The notes: a model not told the origin generated them from the sequence alone. A stretch of DNA of 64,000 nt from Ceratotherium simum simum (GCF_000283155.1 NW_004454217.1:2621052-2685051), one strand, 5' to 3'. Positions 21,561 to 34,106 are shown, numbered from the stretch's first letter. Program-made: numbers and translations.

Positions 21561-23893
21561 TATGTTGTGTTATCTTTTTATCAAAATTCCTATTTTCCTC
21601 CCTTCTGTGTCCCTTGCTATGAGTGGATTTTACTTCCTGGCCACAGTGACATCACATTTGGCCATATGTCTTCAATAATCTAATGAAATGTGAGGGTAAG
21701 TAACATGTCACTTATGAACAAAATGTTCAAGAGTATGAGGAAAGTTTTCATATATACCTTCCCTTTTTTGAAAAATCTGCATAAAACAAATTCACGACTC
21801 ACCCACAATGAATCTCTAGTGTGAGCTAGAAATAAATGTCTGTTGTGGTGAACCACTAAGATTTTTAGGTCATTTGTACTGCAATATAACAGACTATTCT
21901 GACTTCTATTCAGTTAACGAATCGTGATGCAAACATCCAAATGTGTAGGTCATAAGCAGAGAAGAATAGAATAAATATGGTGTTCTCAAAGGGTATGGAA
22001 TGTCATTAGAGATACAAGACCACAAACATAAAATGTAAAGGAAAATATTAGAAAATCCACAAAAAATCCTAAATGAGGGAAACAGTCAGCAGTTGTTAGA
22101 GGATTTCAGAGGAAATAGTGATTCTTCTTAATTTACACTACCATATTCCCCCCTGTGGTATTATTTCTTGTTCTCTATACCCTGAACTTATAATATTTTA
22201 TTTCATATATTTATCTAAAACATAAGCCAGCACATCCTCTATTTATGTCTATTTTTATTAACTATATACGGTTCTCATTTTACTAATATATCATATACAT
22301 TATAAAACATACAAAGATAAGAGGTAAAATCACAGGACCATCCTGTTGACTTATTTGGTCCCCATTTAAGACTTGATGACTGTGCTTCTGTTATAACTTA
22401 TAGACTCTGGTTATGTATTGAAGAATCACGATTTTGGTTGCAAGAAATAGAAAACAAGGTCTATACTAACCCCAAATATAAATTAGATGAATATTGGTGA
22501 CCCAGCAAACCTAGTTTGGAAAGCAGCCAAATTCAAGGTTATTCTAGAGAACCAAGATTCTGGCTTTATAAAATATGTATATAGTCACAGCATGGCCAGC
22601 ATAAGAACTGACTTCCACTAAGACTACAGAAGACAGGGACTTTTCCAAAATGAGACAATAGGTTTGACTGAAGAACAGAGTGGGGAAAAAGTCAAATTCT
22701 AAAAGAAATCAACTGGAATTCTCTATACCCCCAGTTTTTGCAGTTTATGTACATGCAGGCTTACTCGGCTTAGCATATCTCACAACTTGCATTTTAACCT
22801 ATTGATGTTACCCTAATAACTTTCACTCACCTAATCCACTTCAGTCAGTGCAGAAATAGTAGCCATATATACATTCATGATAAAGCTAATAGGAAATGAT
22901 GAGATAATAGTTCAGATATATGAAAAATTATATTTCTAAAGCAATCTTTGTGCATTTAGTACTGTTCAGTATCCATTTAAATTTGTCTCACATATAACAG
23001 ACTTAAGTATTAACAGAATATTTACAAAAATAGTTTCATAATGCTAGTTATATAATTCTCTGAGAAAATTCAGGGAAAAATCCTGCTTAATCTGGGTATT
23101 GAGAAGCCCAAGTTCCATTAATTTAGTTGCTTGCACTCTAGATTAAATTTATCAAATAGAGACTGCAGAAGGGAAACTGACAGGACCATTCTTCTTCAGT
23201 TACAATTCTTTATTATATTTCCCTAAAGATCAGCATCACTGTTTCTGTGTTATTAAAGACATTAATCTAAAAATACCTGAAATGATCCTAACAATTGACT
23301 TGCTAGTGTGATGGTTTGCTCAGCTGACTGATCATGTTAATTAGATTGGTGAACTACAGAAAATATCCTTAGTTTTAATGTGATACTCTGCATTTGACAG
23401 TTTGGGACCTCCAGACAATCAATTCCCGGTGAGGGAAGATGGGCCATCTTCAGAGTCAAAGTCAAAGGAGCTAATGTAAAACTGAACAGATCACAGAATA
23501 AAATATTCTCACCCATGGAGTTCTGTAAGGACCTAGACACCCTTCTTAGGAAGACCTTCAATGGAGTGTAATATCACTAGCACAATTAGTCCAAACATTT
23601 CAGACACATTTTACTAATGTATTTTACTAAGTGGTTTAGTTTGGGGAAAAAATTAAAGAAAACTAGAATGTAACTACAAAATAAATGAGCTTTTCCCCCC
23701 TATTGATAGTTACGGGGTGTTAAATTCTCTAAAATAAGAGACTGGAAGCTCTACAAGCACTCCCATTTTTACATGTTCTCGGTGCACGTGGGTTATAGTC
23801 TACAGTGAAGGTTTAATAGAAGCAATGCCTGATACTTTGAAGAGTAATTCGATTTGGAAAAGCACATAGGGAAAACCAGAAGTTTAATGAATA
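21561..23893. other. No gene; unclassified
   Basis: A 2.3-kb AT-rich stretch. The section at 22430-22750 has phrases (CAAGAAATAGAAAACAAGGT) reminiscent of an old mammalian repeat, but I cannot assign it. Open frame 23337-23561 has no domain. Confidence 0.35.
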
Positions 23894-24553
23894 TGTCTGG
23901 GGAAGAGGGAGAATCTCCCTCTGCCCTTTTCCTTAAGGTTCTTATGGCTGGCCAAATAATTAACAAGACAGGTTAGCAGGAGAAAATAATACCAAGTTTA
24001 ATAACATGTATACATGGGAGAAAGCAGGGACACTGCGTTTCTCAACACAACAGCAGAAATTCTCATCTTAAATACCATGTTCAGCCAACAACAAAGGAGG
24101 ACGTAGGGGGTGGGGGGAGTCAGTTACAGGAGATTACCACTAAAGCACAGTAAACAAGAGTAAGGTTATTATGCAGATTTAAGGCCTCACCTTCCACATT
24201 GATAAGCCTCTAGAAATGAGGCCATCCCCCCCCTTCCCAAAACAGAGAGGGAGATACCTTTACAAATGGAGATTTCCCTTATAAATGTAAATGGTTGTCT
24301 GGCAACTCTCAAGGGCCATCCAGAGAATGTGGCCAGAGAGACAGAACTTCCGATAAGATGGGCTTGTTGGTGCCTTTTCTATTGTAACCTCTATCCTACA
24401 TTATCTTTACAGCCATCATGATAGATCTGTTCCAGGAAGGAGCCACCATGTCAAATTCTTTAGGCAGTTAGTGGGGGAGGTCAAATGTCCCTCAGAGAAA
24501 ACAATCAAGGTAAAGAGATATATTTTAGGATGGCCAAATCTTGATCTCCCACA
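23894..24553 (-). mobile_element. Solo LTR with 4-bp target duplication, minus strand
   Basis: On the plus strand it begins TGTCTGGGGAAGAGGGAG and ends CTTGATCTCCCACA, giving TG...CA ends over 660 bp, and is flanked by AATA (23890-23893 and 24554-24557). In minus-strand orientation a TATTTAAGATG TATA-like word lies near 24068-24078 and an ATTAAA near 23997-24003, the correct order for an LTR. A 4-bp duplication is typical of class I (gammaretrovirus-like) ERVs. No internal viral sequence flanks it. Confidence 0.65.
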
Positions 24554-24994
24554 AATATCAATCAGAACGGCAATGTAAGAATACTGTTAACATCAGCTAA
24601 GTACCCAGGGGAAGTCGTGTGTCAGCAAGTGGAGGTGGATGTAGCATTTGCAAAGGAATCTAAAGAAAAGCAAGATCACTGTTTGTTGATGAGTCTTCCA
24701 ATATATTTCCTGGTATCTGAAAAGATTCAAACCTTCCAAATATACTCTTTTCACACATAATCCCGTATAAATTTTTTTTTAAAAAAGGCACCATCATTTC
24801 TGACCTAGATTGAAAAATTCTCCTAACAAGTCTTCTCGCTTCCACTCTGGTTCCAAGCAATGCACATTCTACAGTTCAAAAGTCAGAAATCTTTGTATAT
24901 TAAGATCTCTTTATTTTATAAAATGGCAACAAGATCATTCTAGTCTTCTTGCCATTGTAACTTGAGTACATGCAAATGCGTTGTCAGATGTGCT
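24554..24994. other. No feature recognised
   Basis: Unclassified; the minus-strand open frame 24660-24860 has no motif. Confidence 0.35.
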
Positions 24995-25310
24995 GGTCTC
25001 TCTCCAGTCTTGTCCCTCACTTACCTGGCACTTTCTTTCCACGTTCTAGATATATTGGACTTTCAGAGATTTCTAAAATGCCTCCTCTAGTCCTTTCTGC
25101 TGCATAAATTCTGTACATCCACCCTCATACCCATTCCTCATTTCTTACCATGGCTACCTCCTATTCTTCAAATGCTAGTTTAAATTTGCTCTCTCAGAGT
25201 AGCCCTCATCAACTACTTAATCTTAAGTAGCTGCCTCCTGCTATTTGCCCTCAAGCACTGTGTTCTGCTCTTCAAACTATTTAACACAGAGTACAGCAAC
25301 ATGTTTGTAC
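24995..25310 (+). mobile_element. L2 LINE 3' region, left part (split by an insertion)
   Basis: L2 ORF-end wording: GCACTTTCTTTCCACGTTCT, TGCTAGTTTAAATTTGCTCT, CTCAGAGTAGCCCTCATCAA and AAGTAGCTGCCTCCTGC. The matching tail resumes at 25745, after an inserted block. Confidence 0.65.
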
Positions 25311-25744
25311 TAATTAGGATACAGACTAAGCTGCTGTTAAACAAATAAACAATATCAAAAACCTGAATCAGTAGCCTGAATGAGGTAGAATTTGATTTCT
25401 TACTCCCTAAACAGTCAAGAGGTGAACGGTTTTGTGCCTGCTGCAGAGGCTTTGCAATCATCATATGGTTTTTTATCTTTGAGTTCAAAACACTTCAATT
25501 TTTCACCAATATCCAGCCATCAGGCAAGGGGAGGGAAAGGTTGAGGAAAAGAGCGTAATAATGGAGGCTATACGCACTACTTCCACTGCATCCTATTGGA
25601 CAAAAGATAGCTATATGGTCACACCTAGTTGAGAGAGGCTGGGAAATGTAGTCTAGCTGGGTAGTCACCCTCCCAACTAACTCATTAGCAAGGAAGAAAG
25701 GGAGAATGTGAATAGCAGAAGACAAATAGTAACCTTGCTAAGGT
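25311..25744 (-). mobile_element. Unnamed interspersed repeat inserted into L2
   Basis: Starts TACTAATTAGGATACAGACT and contains ATCCTATTGGACAAAAGATA, GGTCACACCTAGTTGAGAG and GGCTGGGAAATGTAGTCTAG. These phrases recur in a common mammalian repeat that I recognise but cannot name; the strand is uncertain. It separates the two halves of the L2, so it inserted later. Two open minus-strand frames (25213-25488 and 25495-25725) are chance. Confidence 0.5.
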
Positions 25745-25905
25745 AAATTTTTAAAAAGAGTTTAATGTCTGTCTTCTCCACTAGACTATAAGCTCCGTGA
25801 AGACAGAAACTTAACTCTTTTGATTACTTATTATCTAGGTCAGTGGCTGGCATGTGGAAAGTGCTCAGTAATTATACTTTAATTCAATATATTGAACGAA
25901 TTCAG
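25745..25905 (+). mobile_element. L2 LINE 3' end, right part
   Basis: TGTCTGTCTTCTCCACTAGA, CTATAAGCTCCGTGAAGACA and GTGCTCAGTAATTATACTTT are the standard L2 terminus, continuing the left part that ends at about 25310. Confidence 0.7.
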
Positions 25906-25929
25906 AATCATTACTCTAAAGTAGCTTAT

Positions 25930-26132
25930 CACTTTCTTTTATTATGGTCCTCATAAGGATCTGATATTATCTAATTTATGTATTTGTTTATGTATGTATT
26001 TTCTGTCTTCCCTAGTAAATTGTAAGCTCCAAAAGAGTTGGGAACTTTACAATTTGTTTCAAAGCTGTGTTCCTAGTACATAGCATGCTGTGGGCATTAA
26101 ATAAATGCATGTTGAATTAATGAGTTAATGTA
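25930..26132 (+). mobile_element. Second L2 3' end
   Basis: TTTGTTTATGTATGTATTTT, CTAGTAAATTGTAAGCTCCA, CCTAGTACATAGCATGCTGT and GCATTAAATAAATGCATGTTGAA repeat the L2 terminus directly after the previous one. Two L2 ends in the same orientation sit side by side. Confidence 0.7.
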
Positions 26133-26895
26133 AAAATACAATTGGTCCCTATTTTACAGGATTCGACAAGGTTGAGCAGCTGACAAATTTCAGAGCTCTT
26201 TCCACTCTATCAGTGTGTCTCAACACTTTTCTCATTATCACCCCACCCATTGAAAGTGCCATTTTAGACATTTTTTCCTACTGAACGCCACATGAAAGTT
26301 TAACATCACAGATCCACTGTACTTCTTTTTATGTACTGTGGCCCTTTGGAGGGCCATAAACCATTCTAATATTTAAAACACTTTTGCTTCCCTCTTCCCT
26401 CTCTGCTGGAGCAAATTTTTGCTCCTGTGGACATAATATAGACCCTATTGAGATTGCTTGCTCTATACCATGACATTTATAATTTTAGTTTATGTTAAGG
26501 ATGACGAGGGATATCAAACCAAACTAAATTTTGCTAGAGTAATGTGCAAAATTGTGGGTTTGAAAACCAAGCACATGGCCTAATAATAAATTTAATTTAG
26601 TCTACCTCTCCTTTGTTTTTAATTTACATTTTTGTCTATGGATATCTATAGCCATCATTACTTAAGTTATAATTTGTTAGGCACTGGGCTAGCACTTCAC
26701 ATAAGTTTTCTGATTGAAATCTTTTTGTGTGAGAAATTTGTTTGAAATTTTTGGGTTGAATATAGTTTAAGGTATTTGAAAAGGAAAAAGATCTATTGGG
26801 ATAGCGAGAAGATGCAAAGAAATACTGTAAAACATAGGTGTGAACAAAGTTATTCTCAGTTTTTTGATTAAAACTATTATTTCCTATGCATAGTA
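26133..26895. other. No feature recognised
   Basis: AT-rich sequence with no confident repeat; the minus-strand open frame 26636-26998 runs into the ERE and is incidental. Confidence 0.35.
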
Positions 26896-26912
26896 AAATA
26901 ATTTTTATGATA

Positions 26913-27171
26913 GGGGCCGGCCCCGTGGTGTAGCAGTTAAGTGCGTGCTCTCCACTGTGACAGCCCAGGGTTTGGATCCCGGGCATGCACCCACGCAACT
27001 CTCCTCAAGCCATGCTGTGGCCGTGTCCCACAGCATGTGGAGGAAGATGGGCCCGGATGTTAGCCCAGGGCCAGTTTTCCTCAGCAAAAACAAAAGAGGA
27101 GGATTGGCGACAGATGTTAGCTCAGGGCTAATCTTCCTCACACACACACACACAAAACTAATAATAATAGT
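26913..27171 (+). mobile_element. ERE SINE, plus strand
   Basis: A complete head GGGGCCGGCCCCGTGGTGTA, A-box-like TGGTGTAGCAGTTAAG, B-box-like GGTTTGGATCCC, two GATGTTAGC(C/T)CAGGGC blocks and a (CA)n-containing tail. Flanks AGTAAAATAATTTTTATGAT (26892-26911) and AGTAATAATTTTATGATA (27172-27189) form a near-perfect duplication, indicating a comparatively recent insertion. Confidence 0.94.
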
Positions 27172-27189
27172 AGTAATAATTTTATGATA

Positions 27190-28939
27190 AATTTATTTAT
27201 AATAGATATTATTCAGGTCTAAAATTCTATTATCCTATTGTATGATTTAATAGAAGAACATTTCATGTCAGTGAAATTGCATCTATCTGACCTATATCTT
27301 ATTAGCTAATTACAAATCATGATTTTTCTCAGTTATATTTTAGAGTAGGTTATTATTATTACCGCACATTACTGGGGCTAAATTTATAAATAATTTATAT
27401 AGTTATATAGAATTCCAAAATGTGAAGCTATGTTCTGCTTATGAAAAATTTTATTTGTTTTAGAAAAATTTAGTGATTCATGAGTTAATTTTGACAGTTT
27501 GTCTCCTGCATGAATTTGTGTAAAATTATTTTAATAAAAAATATTTTAGGGTATGTGTGAGGATAAGAAGGATATCATTCAGGGACATCATTAGTGGACC
27601 ACACAAAATTAAACAAATTTTGCCAATGGAACAAGAAAATAATGTTGGTTCGAATAGTCTAAGGAGTAACACCAGCTTATCCAGAAATCAGTTTTCTGGC
27701 AACCTCAATACTCTGGAACACAGTCAACAGGCAACAAGTAAACTAAAAAAATAAAAAATAAAAAATTATAAACTGCTAAATAGCAACCACAATAAGTGTA
27801 TATTTATTGCATGTTTTAAAGTTCCTGTGTTCAAGCCTCTTCCCTGGCCACATTACTGTGATAATATTTATCACTTTTAGTTATAATCATTGATTTATTC
27901 TCTATCATCATCCCATTAAATTTTAAATTCCTTCAAAACTATATTCAATTTAATATCATCTAGGAAAATAGAACAATGCTGAAATTAGTGTAGAAAAAAA
28001 ATTTTCATTGCATTGTCCAGAGATTATTAACTCAGGTACTATGCTTTGTTCGTCTTTATTAACTACCTAGTACTAACCCCAGTGATTTGTATCTTATTGT
28101 CCAAATTAATTTAATGTACAATTGCAGTAAGTGTCATATTTTCCCACATCACACCTAATTAAAAGCAGTACCCCAACAGAGCTAGGCATAGGCACCAGGA
28201 CCACTGACAAAAGGAAAAGGAGCAGAGGGGGAAAAACAACAAAACAAGAGTCAAAAGAAAATTCTAATGACAATGGCAGAGAACAAAAAGAGAGACTCAT
28301 TGTAGTTACTAGAGCTATTAAAATAGTTACTGGAGCCATTGAATATTCCATATATTATATCTTTAAAAGCAGGCAAGTATGCAATACAAAAATATTCTCA
28401 TCTAAAAATATGTAAAATTTAAAGGTGTTGACTTTTAAACCAATAATCTTCAATTATATGGAAAATTAGTTTCTTAAAACAGGCTATTCACATATGATGG
28501 TAGATCAAAGATATTACTATATTGCTAATTCTAAGATTCATTTTGATTCATTTCAACTTTTGAAGAATGTTTACAAGGAAAGCCTATGGTGAGTTCTTAT
28601 AAGAACAAAAATTTTATTTGCCTTGGAAGCTTCTCTGACACCCAAAAAAAATCCTTCCTTAAGTTCTTACTCTATGCTAAAGCTGGGTCATAATGATAAA
28701 TAGTATGACACTGAATTTGCATTAGAGATTAGCATAACAAAGATCATAAAGTGGAGGTGTGGCTAGTACTTAGAAAAGTCCTGCCTTCCCAATTAATTAA
28801 TTTATAGGGGACAGGTAGGTGACTCCTTCAGCCAAATAGTTGAATATGACAGGAATTTATTCAGTAAAGTCCTACCAGCTTACATTCTTTGTTTTATTTC
28901 TTAAAAGACTAAAACAGAGTGCAACTTGAGAATTAGGCA
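27190..28939. other. No gene; unclassified AT-rich sequence
   Basis: A block ending in AAACTAAAAAAATAAAAAAT (about 27740-27765) could be a retroelement tail, but its body is not recognised. Open frames 27557-27754, 28106-28351 and 28131-28415 lack motifs; the last two overlap on opposite strands. Confidence 0.35.
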
Positions 28940-28962
28940 TACATGTGAGAGTTTTTACGTCT

Positions 28963-29542
28963 CTTTTTTTTTTTTTTTTTTTTATTGCAGTAACATTGGT
29001 TTATAACATTGTATAAATTTCAGGTGTACATTGTTATACTTCTATTTCTGCATAGATTACATCATGTTCACCCCTCAAATACCAATTGCAACCCATCACC
29101 ACACACATGTGCCGAATTATCCCTTTCGCCCTCCTCCCTCCCCCCGTCCCCTCTGGTAACCACCAATCCAATCTCTGTCTCTATGTGTTTGTTCATTGTT
29201 GTTATTGTCTACTACTTAATAAAGGAAATCATACGGTATTTGACCTTCTCCCTCTCACTTATTTCACTTTGCATAATACCCTCAATGTGCATCCATGTTG
29301 TCACAAATGGCTGGATTTCATCGTTTCTTATGGCTGAGTAGTATTCCATTGTGTATATATACCACATCTTCTTTATCCATTCGTCCCTTGATGGGCACTT
29401 AGGTTGCTTCCAAGTCTTGGCAATTGTGAATAACACTGCAATGAACACAGGGGTGCATGTATCTTTGTGCATTGGTGTTTTCAAGTTCTTTGGAAGGATA
29501 GAACTACCATATGATCCAGCTATTCCACTTCTGGGTATTTAC
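28963..29542 (-). mobile_element. L1 3' end with a 5' inversion, minus strand
   Basis: A T-rich start (28963-28985) is the poly-A tail in reverse, followed by antisense L1 3' sequence: TAACATTGGTTTATAACATT, CCACCAATCCAATCTCTGTC, GTAGTATTCCATTGTGTATA and TTTTCAAGTTCTTTGG. At about 29494 the orientation flips: GATAGAACTACCATATGATC and CCACTTCTGGGTATTTAC read on the plus strand. This is the twin-priming signature. TACATGTG occurs at 28940-28947 and directly after the insertion (29541-29548), a possible short duplication. Confidence 0.9.
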
Positions 29543-29548
29543 ATGTGT

Positions 29549-29899
29549 CTTAAACCTAACGTTTTAGGTTAGTATTTTTATTTTCTTTGCTCAATTAGCC
29601 AATTTCAGAAGGAGCCAACAAGTTTAAGACAACCTATAAATATGTAATCATATTCTCATTTATCATGTTTTATAAAATATTCAACATGGTACCCTCTGCC
29701 TCTCAGATAGTGACTTCTCCAAGCTATTTCTAAGGGTAAAAAATATTTGAAACATTACAGCATTCTTTTCTCACCTATAGGTTCTGATATGTCATTTTGG
29801 GGCTCCATAGCAATAACCACCACCATAAAACTAAAAACTACCTAAAGCTTAAAATCATAAAAAAAAATCTTGGAAATAGTGAAAGTAACTCAGAAATGA
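29549..29899. other. No feature recognised
   Basis: AT-rich sequence with no confident repeat or gene signal. Confidence 0.35.
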
Positions 29900-30130
29900 T
29901 CTTCACTATCATTCTTGTTTTGCACAAAATGAATTTGAGGCTCATAGAAAGGAAATGATTTGCTCAAGATCACATATCTAATAATAGCCAGCATATAATT
30001 AATGCTTAATAGATACCCATTATAGTTAAGCCCTTTACATGGATTGTTCCATTTAATCATCTCAACAAACTTATGAGGTAGATATTATTGCTATCCTTAC
30101 TTTACAGGTGCATCTTGGTGAGGATCAGAA
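29900..30130 (-). mobile_element. MIR fragments, minus strand
   Basis: Two antisense MIR phrases lie in series. The first (29900-29985) has GAATTTGAGGCTCATAGAAA and TTTGCTCAAGATCACATATC. The second (29986-30130) has AAGCCCTTTACATGGATTGT, CCATTTAATCATCTCAACAA, TTATGAGGTAGATATTATTG and ATCCTTACTTTACAGGTG. They are probably two fragments rather than one because the order is inverted relative to a single MIR. Confidence 0.65.
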
Positions 30131-31199
30131 ACTCTTTTAAGTGTGGAAGACTCTGGCACTAGAAATCAACACTGTTGCTTTCTGGAAAATTATTCTTTAT
30201 ATAACATTTCAGTGCATGATTAATTCTCTATTTAGAAAAACTTAAGATCAGAACTTAAAAGTTGTATTTTTTATACAGGTTTTATACTTAATTTAAGAAC
30301 AGTTGGAGAATGCAAAGCCTTTAGCTAACAAATTTGATGGAATGGAGCCATTGTAAATAATTTGGGAACACATTTTAAGGTTAGGATATCTGAGAAACTC
30401 TCAAATCATAACATGAGTATCCACCTACTTCCATATACATAAAGTCAGTTAAATCATATTTTGTTAGTTCCTTGATGCATTTTTTTGACTTTATGAAATC
30501 AGGATGCTCCTTATAATCTTCTAGACATCTTAACAGTGATACTGGTCAGGAGGCAGATATGACAGTTACTGTTGCATGACATGCCCAAACTTGATCTTGT
30601 TGCCTATGATGTAGCTGAACAATTGAAACATAATTTTTTAAGTTTAAAAACTAAAGACCATTTGTGGAAAAATATGAATACTCTGAATACCTTTCTTGAT
30701 ACTTTCTTGTGAGATCAAGAAATTCTCAGCATCTAAAATTGCAGCACAGCGGCAGTCGGCACTCTGAAGAAATGCTGCATACAAAATGTATGGACATCAG
30801 AGACTTTGATCCCACGTGAAAACCCTTTAACTTAACCCTAAGTTAAAGGAAATTAAGAAGCATCAAATCCTGCCTATTAAGAAATTAAGAGCATCTTAAC
30901 TTGTTATCCTTATGATTTCCTTTTTACTGTATGCACAAACATGATATGTGATAAAGCATCAATGTATAAATATGTCTACAAGAGATCTTTAAATATGATA
31001 ACAAAAATTGTAAGAGATCTGAAGTCAATATGTCATAGTTTAAATGACAGGGTTTTTTTTCTTAACTTTATAAGATAATGGGGCATCTTACAGTAGATGA
31101 TGACTTTTATAGATGTTAACATATGTTAGTATATGACTTGATGATGATGATTTTGTGAATAAACTCTGTTAAATAAAAGAGCAACACACTTTTAAAAAC
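30131..31199. other. No feature recognised
   Basis: About 1 kb of AT-rich sequence; a short inverted match CTTTAACTTAACCC / AAGTTAAAGG occurs near 30825-30850. No repeat or gene is recognised. Confidence 0.35.
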
Positions 31200-31510
31200 C
31201 TGACAAAACAATTTTAAAATTCTGGATGAATAACGATACAAGTATAGCTGGGAAAATTTTATGACAGAAAAGATCAACATGGATGAATCTTACAAACATA
31301 ATGTTGAGCAAAACTTACTAGATGTAAAAGCATGTTTATTATATGATTCCATATAGCATACTATTAACAAGCAGGGCCAATGTTTGATTTTGGTGGGAGG
31401 AAACAAAGGGCAGGATGGGAAAGGATTATGAGATGTTCTAGTTGCCAACAATGCTCTATACTTGACCTTGTTTGTAGCTGTGTGTGTGTTTGCTATGTTA
31501 TATTTCACTA
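31200..31510 (+). mobile_element. L1M 3' end, plus strand
   Basis: ACATGGATGAATCTTACAAA, CATAATGTTGAGCAAAACTT, TTATATGATTCCATATAGC, GGGCAGGATGGGAAAGG and TGAGATGTTCTAGTTGCC are the L1 3' UTR series in plus orientation. The poly-A tail is lost. Confidence 0.65.
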
Positions 31511-32809
31511 GACAGAATGGCCATTAAAACTTATCTTAAAAGCTGTAGCCCAATATCCCACACTGGAGATAGTGAAACTGAGAACTAGTGATATTTGACT
31601 TGCCTAATATCAGATAGGTAATCAGTGTTAGAGACGTGTCCTCTGACTCTAGAATGCCATGTGCAGTTAATTAAGCAGGATTAACTAATTAATGTATAAG
31701 ATATAGAAAGAAGTCAGAACACCTAGGGCATAAGACAAAGAAATTAGCACTATAGATGATAATGTTTAGAGGAGTGAGCATCACATCAGAATTTTTATAT
31801 GCATAACTTTCTACAAATGAAGCCTAAAATTTACAATAAGCACAAGCCTGGAGCATTTGTGTATGCAGGTTTATGTGAATACATGCAGGAGATCGTCTCA
31901 CCTACGTGGTCCTTCTCCATGTTGTATAATGTCCAATGCATATTCAGTGAATGATTTATAAAACATTCATGTACCATTACATAATTAATCAAAGGCTTTA
32001 ATTTTATTAATAACTTTTCTTTCAAATTTAATTCATGCCTTTCTTGTTCACTTATTGGGTGATTTAAGAGTAATTGTAATTTTTAATTATTTTTTTTTTA
32101 CTTTTCTACCTAGTGATTCGTCCTCACATCAATTTGTTTCTAGGCTGACTTCTTTATCCATGGCCAGAATTCAATTTCCAAATAAATACTTTTTTTATAT
32201 ATCATTATTACTTTAGAAATCTTTCCATTGGGTAATATTTACGTGAATAAGACATTCATAATTACTATAGATTGATATTTTCTAATTCTAAAATCAAGAC
32301 ATCACAAAAAATTCCTATGGATATACAGTTTCATTTGCATTCTTAGAAGTTAAAAATCAAGATTGGCCTTAGGCTGATTAACCCAGAAAAACTACAGCTT
32401 CCTGAAAACAATGTTTTTGCCTTTTACTTCTGCCAATGAAGGATTAACTGCTATGAGAATTGCCCTCCTGCTGCATGAAACCAGAAAACTGCACAAATGT
32501 TTTCAGACAGCAGACAATAGGCAATATTGGAAGGAAACAAATGAGAAAATTTCTGTGATTGTCCTAACTTACTGGATTCTTCTTTGCTACAGAGCAGAGA
32601 AGGAAAACTCAAATAGAACTGTGCAATCTGAGTTGAGAAGAAAGATACCTGAGCTTAAATATATCAAGATGGTTAGAACTTGTGGGACAGAGTGTCAGAG
32701 AGAAGATAGTTTCACCCAAAAGAGGTTGAGACTTTGGGTGAGTATTAGTGCTAATTTTTTCCCCAGAGTAAATGCTGCTCTGGAACTGGCTTAACAAAGC
32801 TTGCAATCA
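31511..32809. other. Unclassified; includes the longest repeat-free open frame
   Basis: The open frame 32411-32794 (127 codons, plus) is the longest not explained by a repeat, but it has no domain, no promoter signal, no splice context and no poly-A site. Its end may run into the start of the HAL1 element. I do not call it a gene. Confidence 0.35.
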
Positions 32810-33618
32810 AGCCTTGGAATGATCAAACCAATAAACAAGTAAAATAACTGCATGCATAAACAAGTCCAACACTCTTCGAAATAACACAACAAAATCCAGT
32901 ATGCAATAATGTAAATTACAATGCCCAGCATCTAATAAAAATTACCAGACAAATAAAAGGAACAAGAAAATGCAACCGGTAAACAATATGTGGGCAAAGG
33001 AGAGGAATCAATTAATAAAAGGGACACAAAAATGCCAGAAATGAAAGAACTATCAGACAGTGTTCTTAATACAACTATTGCAAATCTTATGAGTATATTC
33101 AGAATGTAAAGGAAAATGATATATTGAAGAAAGAAATGGAAGATTTTAAAAAAGACAAAATAAAATTTTAGAAATAAAATGTATAATATCTGAAATAAAA
33201 AAACCTGGATGGGACTAACATCAGATTACACACCACAGAAGAAAAAATTAACATGAAGGTACACGAATATAAACTATTGAAAATGATCTAAAGAAAGAAA
33301 AATGAATGGTAAAAATTAAATAGAACATCAATGACTGTGGGGCTGCATCGAGCAGTCTGACACTTGATAAAAATTTTAAAAACACAGATCCAAGATGTTA
33401 AATGAATGCCAAGAAAAAGAAACATAACAGAAATCATATCAGGGCAAATCAGAATCAAATTGCTGAAAACCAGTGATGAAAGAGAAAATCTTTAAAGCAG
33501 CCAGAGAGAAGAGAAGAAACATTATTCACACAGAAGAGAATCAAAGCATACTTCTCCTTAAGAACTATGCAAACCAGAAGGCAATAGAAAAATATCTTTA
33601 AAGTGCTACAATAAAAAA

Positions 33619-34106
33619 AAATATTTACAATAGCCAAGACTTGGAAACAACCTCAGTTCCCATTGACAGATGAATGGATAAAGAAGATGTGGTATAGATA
33701 TACAATGGAATACTACTTAGCCATAAAAAAAGATGAAATCTTGACATTTGAGACAACATGGATGGACCTTGAGGGTATTATGCTAAGTGAAATGAGTCAG
33801 ACAGAGAAAGCCAAATACCGTATGATTTCACACTTATATGGAAGACAAGAATAAACAAACAACAACAACAACAAACAAACACATGGATACAGAGAACAGA
33901 TTGGTAGTTACCAGAGGGGAAGAGGGGTTGAGGGAAGGCGAAAAAGGTAAAGGGGGACATTTGTATGGTGATGGATGGAAACTAGACTTTTGGTGGTGAA
34001 CACAATGTAGTCTATATAGAAGTGGAAATACAATAATGTACACCTGAAATTTGCATAATATTAAACCAATGTTACCTCAATAATATATATATAATAAATA
34101 AAGTTA
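33619..34106 (+). mobile_element. L1 3' end inserted into the HAL1, plus strand
   Basis: AATAGCCAAGACTTGGAAAC, GATGAATGGATAAAGAAGAT, TATACAATGGAATACTACTT, CCGTATGATTTCACACTTAT, an (AAC)n stretch and ACCTGAAATTTGCATAATAT make up the final part of L1, followed by an A/T-rich tail. Flanks AGTGCTACAATAAAAA (33602-33617) and AACACTAATAAAAA (about 34109-34122) form a diverged duplication of HAL1 sequence. The open frame 33663-33854 is the end of the L1 reading frame. Confidence 0.88.

Noticed and set aside
33663..33854. Open frame with clear protein-like wording (DEWIKKMWYRYTMEYYLAIK)
   Set aside because: This is the L1 3'-end reading frame of a truncated copy, not a gene.
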